From contig NC_049983.1 in the NCBI RefSeq assembly GCF_000003815.2, positions 27,810,813 to 27,858,118 of the forward strand: a DNA stretch of 47,306 bases, read 5' to 3'. Shown piece by piece: positions 19,943-31,900 of this stretch. The translations under genes were made by a program, and so were the position numbers. The notes beneath the pieces were generated by a model that worked only from the letters and a program-made list of their open reading frames with translations, had not been told where the DNA came from and made no database searches. Source of the stretch: Branchiostoma floridae. Taxonomy: Eukaryota > Chordata > Leptocardii > Amphioxiformes > Branchiostomatidae. Within the stretch, counting starts at the first letter, position 1, and the number at the start of each line of letters is the position of its first letter.

Positions 19943-22900
19943 TGATGAGTTGCCCACTCAGTGCTGCAAAAGATAACACTGAATTTGCATTTGTTGACTG
20001 TACCACATCAGGAACTACTGTAATAATACCTCCTAGTCAGAGAAGTTCATGTGTTAAAAAAAATCTCAAAACAAATTGAATGTATACCACATGTCTTCTT
20101 GGCTTGAGGGGATGACTGAGTTGTTGATGTTTGTTTGTTTCTCAGTCGGGAGCCGAGCAGATTGTGGCTGTCCTGTGGGGACTGATGGAAGCTGGGATGG
20201 AGGAACTGAAGGTTCTACAGACTATCCTGGTGCTGATCACCATGTCTAACAACCTGCACCGCGACCCGCTGGCTAAGGTAGGTCAGGGGTCAGGGGTTAC
20301 AGACCATCCTGGTGCTGATCACCATGTCTGGCAACCTGCACCGCGACCCGCTGGCTAAGGTATGTCAGAGGTCAGGGGTTACAGACCATCCTGGTGCTGA
20401 TCACCATGTCTAACAACCTGCACCGCGACCCTCTGGCTAAGGTAGGGGTCAGGGGTCAGGGGTTACAGACCATCCTGGTGCTGATCACCATGTCTGGCAA
20501 CCTGCACCGTGACCTGCTGGCTAAGGTAGGTCAGGGGTCAGGGTTGAGAGGTTACACACAACTTACAAACCCTCCTGGTGCTGATCACCATGTCTGGCAA
20601 CCTGCACCGCGACCCTCTGGCTAAGGTAAGTCAGGGGTTACAGACCATCCTGGTGCTGATCACCATGTCAGGCAACCTGCACCGTGACCCTCTGGCTAAG
20701 GTAGGTCAGGGGTCAGGGGTTACAGACCATCCTGGTGCTGATCACCATGTCTGGCAACCTGCACCGTGACCCTCTGGCTAAGGTAGGTCAGGGGTTACAG
20801 GCCATCATGGTGCTGATCACCATATCATGTTGAAGTAATTAAGTGTTTGTTTGCATGTTGTGTGTCCACTGCAGGCCATCGTTGTGTGTTTCCGGCTGCA
20901 CTTCAGTAAGGACAGCTCGGTGGCGAACACCGCAGCGGCACACGTCGCCAGTGTGTTTTTTAAACCCCACCCTTGTTACCCCTGCAGGCCATAGTTGTGT
21001 GTTTCCGGCTGCACTTCAGTAAGGACAGCTCGGTGGCAAACACCGCAGCGGCACACGTCGCCAGTGTGCTTTTTAAACCCCACTCTTGTTACCCCTGCAG
21101 GCCATCGTTGTGTGTTTCCGGCTGCACTTCAGCAAGGACAGCTCGGTGGCGAACACCGCCGCGGCGACGGTTCAGCAGGTGGTGTCGGTCGTGTTCGAGC
21201 GACTCGTGGTGGAGGATGGAGAGGAGAATCCAGACACAGGTGAGATTTCCTACCGTTAACTAGTTCTGATCATTCTCCTTACACTGCTTACTTCAGAGAA
21301 TCCCAACACAGGTGAGATTCCTACTACTTCCTAGTTCTGATCATTCTCCTTACACTGCTTACCACAGAGAATCCAAAAACAGGTGAGACTTTCTACCACT
21401 TCACTTTCTCCATACTCTGAATCAGAATCTGAACACAGGTTTGGACCTACCACTTCCTGGTTCTGAACTATCTCCTTACACTGCTTACGACAAGCCAGAC
21501 TTCTTGACCATGAGTGACAATAACATGGTCCATTGGATATGCTCCAGAACATTCTCTGTAAGCCTGACAACTGAGCAGCTAAGAGCTAGGCTAGCGTACG
21601 TGCATTGTACATGTAGTGTACAGGACACAGTGAGGTTTAACAGGCTATGGTGGTACGGCTAGCTTCAGAGAAGAGAAGTAGACAAATTGCCCAGGAAGAT
21701 CACCACAATGGACATAGAGGGAAATAACCCACATGGATGACCCGGTAAGTGTTGGACTGACAAAAAAAGGGAAGATCTTCATCTTACCAGCCTACATGTA
21801 CACAGTGTTAACCCTAAAGACAGAGACTGTTGAGGAGCTGCCATCAAGCCTCTACATGTACATCAACATGCATCTGAGGGTTCTCCCCAGAATTTTTTAG
21901 TATAGTGGAGGGGCGGCAAAAATAACCCAAAGCGGTGCGCGTTGCCGGTGGGTGGGGAGAAGGAGGAAGCTCAGAATGTTCACTGTTTTAAGAGGTCATT
22001 TTCTGCAACTTCAGCTTTCATTCCACTCTAAATACATGCACTACACAACCTAAGAGACAAAAGAAAATATCCAACACCATATGACAACAATGCTTCTGGA
22101 AGAAAATGTTGTTGGCCAAAAAAAATTGATTTTGAAAAAAAAAGGGCATAGGTTCCCCGCTATGACTCCTTACCACGGGCCAATGGTGCCTTTAAGTTGA
22201 ATAAGTGGAACAGTATACAAAACCCCCAGGTCTGCATTTCCTACTTGGAACTTGAGGCAAGTATCAATGGGTGTAGCAAGCATGTCTAACACTCGCCTGA
22301 CAGGGAACAACACGATGAACTGGATAGTGAGTCATGATTGTGGCATGGGAACTTGGACCTTAATAGGAGAAGACTCACAGACAGTTGGTACTGAGCCATT
22401 CTATGGGGAGGGAGAGAGCCATGTTCATCTTTGCAACCTTCAGGACCGGATGATGATGATGAATTCTATGACATCTTGTTTTTGTGTGTTTCAGTAAATT
22501 CTGAGGTTAAAGATAAAACGACGTCAAGTCCCCGTCCAGGCAAGAAGCCGCCGGTGTCGCTGGGGCCGTGTGCAGCTGACGCTTACCTGCTCTTCCAGGT
22601 GAGTTGGGCTTTTGGATGGGGGCATATGGGGGTTTTGTTAGTTATCTAGTATGTTAAGTTGGTTATCAAGCAGAAAAAGATTGGACGGAGTATTTGGGTG
22701 TTAGCGTTTTTGTTGCTGTTGTTGTTGTTGTTTGACAAGCTATTGATGTTTGTTTTTTGTTTGAACTTGTGCCAGCTTTGTTTGATGCTAACAGCCCCTA
22801 TTGGTTGGTGGTGATGACGGAGTTGTTGTTTGTTTGTTTGTTTGTTTGTTTGTAGGACCTGTGTCAGCTGGTAAACGCAGACAGCCCCTATTGGCTGGTT

Positions 22901-25900
22901 GGGATGACTGAGTTGTTGTTGTTGTTGATGTTTGTTTGTTTGTTTGTTTTAGGACCTTTGCCAGCTGGTTAATGCAGACAGCCCCTATTGGTTAGTTGGA
23001 ATGACGGAGTTGTTGTTGTTGTTGTTGATGTTTGTTTGTTTGTTTTAGGACCTTTGCCAGCTAGTGAACGCGGACAGCCCCTATTGGCTGGTTGGGATGA
23101 CTGAGATGACGCGAACATTCGGCCTGGAGCTGGTGGAAAACATCCTGACTCAGTTTTCACCTGTCTTCTTCAGGGTTTGTTTGTTTGTTTGTTTATTTTT
23201 AAAGGACTGGGTGGCCTATTCAGTTTAGACAAACTGATTTTCAATAGGGCCCAGGTTCACATTTCACATCATCAAATACAAGGAAATAAAAGCATATTAC
23301 AAAGAAAATAAATAGACATACACATCAGAACATATAAGTACAAATGAAACATGAAAGACGGCAGACAAATCAAAATCATAATCCTTAAATCCGATCCAGG
23401 TCAACAGATGATTTGGTCAGGAGGTTGGAGGGTGAGGAAGAAGGGACATTGCATATGTAATCTCCATTAAGATTTATTCGCCTGGTAACGTAATTTCACC
23501 ACCCCAATCTTCAATCTTGAGGTATAACTTGCCAGATGAACATGATAGGACATGCAATCTTGAAGTCAAACTTTTCATTTCAACTCGACTTGCGTGTTAG
23601 CAAAGGCTTTGTGCATTTAAAATTTTCATGAATTTTGATATAATTTCATATTTCATATTTCTTCCCTACCTTAGCACCCAGAGTTGAGATTAAGATCATA
23701 GATGAGAACAGTTTTCTTGCTAGATGTGCGAGATAAGACAGAGTATATTGTTGCTAGATGAGTAACTATGTAGCCAATCAAGTGAGACTAAACAGGTTAT
23801 GCCGTAACACTGCAGCCAATCAGGTGAGACTTCAGGGGTCATGTGGTAAACACTGCAGCCAATTAGGTGTGACTTCAGCAGTTTAATGGTAACACTGCAG
23901 CCAATCAAGTGAGACTAAACAGGTCATACTGTAACACAACGTGATATGACATCTTCAGGTAAAACTTGACATTTTCTTTTTCAGCACCCAGAGTTCAGTT
24001 TCCTGCTGAAGGAGCGGGTGTGTCCGCTCGTCATCAAGCTTTTCTCCCCGAGCACTCTGGCCTGGTAACGCGGATAATACCCTAGCATCGTGACCACCGT
24101 GTTGAGTAACTGTTACCTTGCTTATCCTCTTTTTAACATGAACCTCTCCTGTTAATTCAGCACCCAGAGTTCAGTTTCCTTTTGAAGGAGCGCGTGTGTC
24201 CGCTCGTCATCAAGCTCTTCTCCCCGAACATCAAGTTCCAGCAGTCCGCAGCCGCGCCCAGCACCGCAACCGCCGCAGAGAAACCCTACTTCCCCATCTC
24301 CATGCGTCTGCTTAGACTGGTGTACGCGCTCATCAGCAACTACTACACACTACTGGTGAGTGACTGACATAACTACTATACACTACTGGTGAGTGACTGA
24401 CATAACTACTATACACTACTGGTGAGTGACTGACATAACTACTATACACTACTGGTGAGTGACTGACATAACTACTATACACTACTGGTGAGTGACTGAC
24501 ATAACTACTATACACTACTGGTGAGTGACTGACATAACTACTATACACTACTGGTGAGTGACTGACATAACTACTATACACTCGGCTGTTTCACAATTGA
24601 GTGTACCCATTTATTTTTCCACATGTTACCAGTTGATAAGAAAGTCTACATAAGATATTACTGTTTTTGACTGTTATTTTCCAAAAGCTGGTGTAACAAG
24701 GAACACAACAAAAAAAGAAATAGAGAAATCCATCAATATTTGGCGAAACTATTGTAAAAAATGTTGCCTAAAAATGTCCCATTTTTAGTGTTACCAGGGG
24801 TCATTCAGTTTTTTCACATTCTGAACATTGCAACTGACTTTAAAAACATGACTGCTACCTTAAAATTCTTTATTTTGTACATGCAGTCATATGTTAACTT
24901 GAGATTTATTACAATTTTTTGAAGATATTCCAACTTTTTTTTGCCAGCAGGGTTATTTTGCATTTTCACCCACATGTTACCAATTTTAATGTAATATTTA
25001 CTTATAGATTACAAAGTATGTAGCATTGTTCTAATGAACTGTAATATGTGTTAATTTGACATGTAAAGTTTTGATATGATTTATGTAACTGAACAAAAGT
25101 GGAATGAGATCATTCCTACTTTCCTCTGACTCACAGCGAAGGATCAAAGTATCGGCTGTCATTTTCCGAAAAGTTCTGTCCCGTCCGTACCCCCCCTCAA
25201 TTTCTATACTAGGCTAATATTACAAGCTTTTAATTGTGATGGTTTACAAGTCTCTTTGACTAGATACCAAACCACTATATAAACCATATCTGTGATAAAG
25301 ACCTTGGCTGATACAGCACCGTATAACTTCAAATGTCCCGTCCGTACCCCTGTCCCGTCCGTACCCCCCACCTGTCCCGTCCGTACCCCCACTTCTAGTT
25401 TTAAGGAAAATACTGGGGAAAATGACATCCCAATTGCTAAAATAAGACATGATAAATACTAAATAGATACAAACAATTAATCTCCTCACTAAAAATAGTA
25501 CTTTTTAATGAATTTGCCAGCATTTTCTTTGTCAGGTTTTTCATTAATGCCCATAAACTGCCTGGGATTGGTATGAGATGAAATCTGATATTCCCCAAAA
25601 GTTACCGTCTCATTTTGCCCAGTATGTGCTCTCCTCTAGCCCAGCTCACTCTCCCAGATCATCATCATCATGGTGACGACCCATTCTCCTCATCTCCCAG
25701 TGCTGGTAGTGTACATGAAAAAGAACAGGCACTACCTGGGACACCAAGGAGAAAGGCAAAGGTTCTGGAGAGACTGTCAAGTCTCCTACTCAAAATAAAA
25801 TGAGAAGAAAGTGGTACTAGTACTTGCTGTGACAAAAGAGAGCAGAAGAAATCTGCAAATAGGTTAAGAAATTACAGATTCCCTGACAGAACAGATACAT

Positions 25901-28900
25901 CCCTTCAAGTTCACCGATTGAGCATGGCCATCAAAGAAAATAAGCTCTAATGGCATTTTTAGATCACTCTAGATCAGATCAGATCTAATAATAATGTCTA
26001 TCTCCTTTTTCTCTTAGTTTAAACAATATTGCAGTAATTGTAGATGCTTTATTTAACCTGTATTTAGTGAACAAATGTGTTCCAAAAGGTTTGGACAAGT
26101 CCCTGCTATATCAGTCTGTTGTCTGGTTGTGTCCCGTCCGTACCCCCATCTATTATCATATTCATGAAATCATCAAGTCTCTTGATGTGTTGCCCAAGTT
26201 TGAATGCTAGAATCTTATGTAGGGGTATATAAAGGATGGAATTCTAACAAAGTTTAGCTATCAAAGTGCTTGAACTTAAAAAAATTGTATTTGATCTGTC
26301 CCTCGACAGGAAATGACAGCAAGGTGTTATTATCGCCTTACAATAAATGACCAGAAAATGACACAACAAGGTGCTACTGCAAATTAAATTTAGTTTTCTG
26401 GTCTTGTGGATACTAGTGATGTAAGATAACATGGAATAGTGTTTATCTTTAGTTCTTCATGTGGGTATACTGTATGTACCTTTACATACAGTCTTACAGT
26501 TGTCCCGTCCGTACCCCCTCAGTGCCCCATTAAAGAAAGACCTATATTATAGTAACCGGGAGGTGTTGTGCAGAGATCTTTCAGAATATTAAGCCACAAG
26601 CATGTACCTTTGAACTGCCAATATCAGTTTTGATATATATCAAAGTTGATTTTTCAACCTAAGTGACCCCTGTTTGGTACACTCAATTGTGAAACAGCCG
26701 ACTACTGGTGAGTGACTGACATAACTACTATACACTACTGGTGAGTGACTGACATAACTACTATACACTACTGGTGAGTGACTGACATAACTACTATACA
26801 CTACTGGTGAGTGACTGACATAACTACTATACACTACTGGTGAGTGACTGACATAACTACTACACACTACTGGTGAGTGACTGACATAACTACTATACAC
26901 TACTGGTCAGTATCTCTCTGTATCTGTATATAACACAACTTGTAATCAGTCTGCTTAGACTCGTGTGTGCGCTCATCAGCAACTATTATACACTTCTGGT
27001 GAGTGACTGTGTGTGTCTATAATTACTACACACTTCTGGTGAGTGACTGTGTGTGTCTATAACTACTACACACTACTGGCGAGTGACTGTGTGTGTCTAT
27101 ATAGCCTGACTCCTGTGGAGTGACTGTAACTGTATAGCCAAAACTACACACTACTGGTGAGTATCCCTCTGTTTCTGTATCAACATTTTCGGTGTAACAC
27201 ACCAGCTTCTGTATTCTGTATCTACCCTTTGAAGTAACTGTTGCATCCCAGATGTGCTCTATCACAGATGTGCTTTGGAGCACATTTAGGATATCCAGAA
27301 CAAGTCGCAGGCAAAATAGCCTGTTCTGGATATCCAGAAAGTACTCCGATCGGGGCGCATCTGGATAAGCTGACTTGTTTATCCAGAACGTGCACTTGGG
27401 GTAGGGCAGCGGTCACTTCCAGTTAGAAGATAGAAGATTGCATATGTTTACACCAAATGCACTAATGAGAGCCACAGACTTTTCTATCAACACCAACAAA
27501 TTTGTGGTGCTGTCAATCACCGTGATTGACGGCGCCAGAGGAGCACGTTTTGGATATCCTGAATGCGTTCTGATCAGAGCGCAGCTGGGATGGAGCGCGT
27601 CTTGGATGGGTCAATAACTCTAGGTTTCTAACTTAGGCCTATCTTATTACCTAGATGTCTAACCTTTATTAATAACCATTATTGGTAACCATAGGTTTGT
27701 TGTTTATGTTTTTGTTTATCTCCAGATGACAGAGTGCGAGATTTTCCTGTCACTATTAGTGAAGTTCCTCGATGCAGACAAGCCCAGCTGGCAGAGGGTT
27801 TTAGCTGTGGAAGTTTTACACAAAATCTGTGTTCAGCCAAATATGTTAAGGTAAGGAAAAGTCATGCTAACATTATCACAGGAAAACCAATTCATGTATT
27901 CAGTAGTACAAAAAGAATGTAGTAATATAACATTGACTATCATATTTCCACCAGGTGCCATAATACCGCCACCTTAGATAAACGTTAGACTAAATATAGA
28001 GGTCTTCCCAAGATTGTCTTGAACACTGAATGTTAAATATCCTAAATGTAACACAATTCAGATATTTAGGTGTTGAAGACAATCTTGAGAAGGCCTCTAC
28101 AACATTTTTTGAGGTGGCGGTATTATGGCACCTGGTGGAATTATGTGAATGTATGTTAGAAGTATCCAGTATTTGATTACACTGCTGAGGGGGTCCCTGT
28201 GTGCATGTAAAATCTGTGTGTACAGTCAAAATTGTTCAGGTTAATAAACAGTGCTGTTATGGTGATGAGAGGCCACAGGGTTGATTCGTGGTGCGCCCCT
28301 GGCTAGGCATTTTGTTCTTTACATATGTATCAACTTTTCTCAATCCTTGAACCTTGAACGTGGACATCAGGGATATCACGGGTCACAATGGATTCTTCTT
28401 CAATCCACCCAGGTGTAAAAAGGCAAACCTGACTTTGGAAACAACAGTCAACAGTCGAAAGACCATTTCCAAGTTTTATCCTGTCACTTGAGTAACTCTT
28501 ACCCTGCATCAGCGTTCCCGCCAGGTTCTTGAAAGTATGCGTCCAAATATTTGGGAGGGGCGTAATAAGCGCCGGAGGCGTGAGACGAGCGCCGCAGGCG
28601 CTCGCATTCTAGGGGGGTCCGGGGGCATGCTCCCCCGGAAAAATTTGGATTTTAAAACCCTCTAGAACACAATTTCCTGCAATTTGAGAGGATAATAATG
28701 CACTTGAGATCGGATGTCGGTTTCCTCTTTTACTCCCATTTTCAGTTATCGACGACCACCCTCTTCATCAAAATACGTTATATTAAAAAACTATAAGCAC
28801 AGGGAATCAGCCTTCCGTGATCTGGCCCGGGTATTATTTGTCCAGACATGTCTATTTGAAAATTGTGGATTTTTGATGCTTCGAAACAGGGCTCTAGCCA

Positions 28901-31900
28901 GTTCGTCAGCCCATGGAAAAATTCTGCCAATTTTTTTCCGTCATTGAATAAAAAAATGTCTACCTCGTGCGATCGATGTTGCGCCCTCCCGCATCAAATA
29001 GTTTTCCGAGACGATAAAATAACGGCGCAATCACACTTTGTATTTTTTTCTATTTTACTCAGATTTTTCGAATCGGCGGGGTTTTACAAGGCCTTGCCGT
29101 CATTTTCCACGAGCGTGCGTTTGTTTCCTGCGACCTCAGGTAACCCCGTTTTCGGCGTGAAATCTTTGGCTGGGTTTCTTTTTAAATAGATCAAGAACGT
29201 TATACATTACTCGAAGGAGGACGATCTGCTGCCTCTTTGGCAGTGATCAGTGACGGTGTAGCCTTAAAGCAGTAGCCAGAAAGACGTCCCAACGTGCTGG
29301 GCGCTGCGATCGACCGTCCGTCTGGGGAGGGGGGCTTGCCGCGCCATGTGCCACGGAGGCCAACGCTAGTGCACATAGTACAGCCGACTCGATCGACGCT
29401 TGACAACAATATTGCGGCCCCTTTTCTGCCGCAAATTTTGCCTTTTTGAAACAAAAGAAATTTTGTAAATAAGAAATAAATGTCTAGTTTTGGATTCTTC
29501 ACTTATTTACCGCGCACCGTTTTTTTTTTTTTTAACTTGGATAAATGGGGAAACTTTAATAGTAAATTGTTAGCAGCTAGGGAAGAAACTCAAGTTGCCA
29601 GACGACACGGGCGGCTACCAACGTCACGTGCGCTAATACTCGGTAACTTTTGTTTTTTTCCCGGTGACCAATGACAGAGTGTAACATTACATTAATCAAA
29701 CGCTGATTGGTTATCAAGATGATTGGATTTGGACCTGGTGGCCAATCTAGACTGCTTGGCACCGGCGGTATGTTGTCAAAGATACCGACTGCCAATCAAC
29801 TGCCCACAGTGTGAGAACTTTTGTTGGGATGTGCAGCACCCGCGCAGAGCAGTTTGTTATCACCCACAAATCTTTAACAAATACGTAAAAATGAGGACAA
29901 GTTAGTATCATGTTAATATCAGAATATAAAATCTGCATAAGATTTCTTCGAGTGTTAAAGAATGTTGACTGTCAGATGTATTTCACGGACTGCAAAAAAT
30001 TACATTGCGCAACGGACGGCTCAGACTGGCGCGTGGCAGGGTGTGTCGCACATGGGCCCGCTAGTTGTAAAACGTGCCGCGCTCCGCCCCAAGCCCAGAC
30101 TACTGGGATGACCGGAAAGTGAAGAATTCGAAGTATAAATTGTAAAGGTAGGATTCCTTCGTATAAAGACAGATTTTTTTAAAGATTCCAGATACATTTT
30201 GTACACTGGTGGTACGGGTCAGCCTTTCTTTCAGATTTTTTTATGGACGCATTCAGCTGAGCCGAATGCGTCTTTCCAGAAAAAAATGCGTCCAAAGACG
30301 TAAAGACGTATGCCTGGCGGGAACGCTGCCCTGCATACAATAATAATACTTTGACTGTTACCTATTCCCTCCCTCCCTGTCCCAGATGTTTTTGCCAAAG
30401 TTACGACATGAAGCAACACTCCACGAAAGTCTTCCGTGACCTGAACGCAGCCGTCGGCTCCTACATCCAGACCCTGTTCCTCCTGGCACCCTCCAGCTCT
30501 GCTGGCTCCGGGGGCAGCCAATCAGGTGAGACTTCAGTGGTCATGTGATAACTATGTAGCCAATCAAGTGAGACTAAACAGGTCATGTGGTAACCCTGCA
30601 GCCAATCAGGCGAGAGCTGATTAGTCACACAGTAACACTACAAGCGAGACTTCATTGGTCATACAGTAACACTGTAGCCAATCAGGTGAGACTTTAGCAG
30701 TCCTGCTGTAACACTGTAGCCAATCAGGTGAGACTAAAATGGTCATACTGTAACACTGCAGCCAATCAGTTGAAAGCGGACAGGTCACATGGTAACCCTG
30801 CAGCCAATCAGGTGACACTTGATCATTCATAATTGGTAATTCACACTGCAGCTAATCAAATTGGAGTTAACAGGTCATACTGTTACACTGCACACTGCAG
30901 CCAATCAGATAACACTCCGGTTAGACTTCATTGGTCATATGGTAACACTAATCTACTGTGTTTGTTGAAGGACATTGACTGGAAAGTAATAACAACAACG
31001 ATTTGAAATTTAGTGGATATTGATCAAAGCCTTCATACTGCATATTTGTGGCCCAAAATATTTAGTTGTGCACATTATTTTTGGATTGGCCAAGAAGATA
31101 TTGATCACATCTTGTACTACATGTATATTCTATGATGACTGTACAAATAAAACAATGTTGTTGGTTGCTTTACAAATTTGTGACTCTCTTCTCCGCAGGT
31201 TCCCAGGGGAACAGCAATGACAGCACCCCCCCTGCAGTTCTGGGGGGTCTGCCCGTGGCAGGGGGCACCACCCCCCCTCCAGCGTTTGAGTACAGGGGGA
31301 TGTGGATCCCCCTTCTGTTCCATGCCAGCGCGGGGGTGGCCAAACCAACATTGTAAGTAACTGTAGTCTGTAATGTCAAATGTTTGTTTAGTGACTTGTA
31401 GTGCCTAGTGATATATATATGGTAGCAAATTTCCCTGCTGTTTCAGTAGCAAGGTGTATCTTTACAGGGAGGGGTTGCTAGCCCTTGGCCTAATGTAAAA
31501 TGTCCATGTGATTAAAAAGCGAAAATGGTCTGAAACCAGTTCAGCTCACTGAAGAGCTAATCTTCCACTGGTCGTGACACAGAAAAAAGAGGTTATGCAC
31601 AATATTTACAGGTTCTTTGTACCGGGGAAATTCCCCTATACTAGCTCTTTTTATAAAGTATAATGGAAGGTGGACCACAGCTGCCATTAGAAGGACTGAA
31701 ACCATTTCCAGTAGCGTGCATGTTGGGTGAGTAACACACCTGGGATTCAAACCCAGGGCCTCTTGGTCAATGGGCAGGATTGCTTAACACTGCACTATGC
31801 ATGCTCCTTTGTGTGCAGTAGAGAAAAAAAATTAACATTTAGATCGACTTACTGTATACTGTTTGTGAACAGAGATGAATTAATCCCAATTTGTTGGCTC

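Noticed and set aside
21880-22170. A second hAT element starting gggttctccccagaa
   Set aside because: I could not find a matching inverted end or target duplication.
24340-26925. CRISPR-like regular 33-bp repeats
   Set aside because: There are no unique spacers, the unit contains the exon 8 end and donor, and the setting is an animal gene.
28714-30122. Short open frames of 60-108 codons inside the hAT element
   Set aside because: None has transposase motifs or a credible start. They are on both strands and look random.
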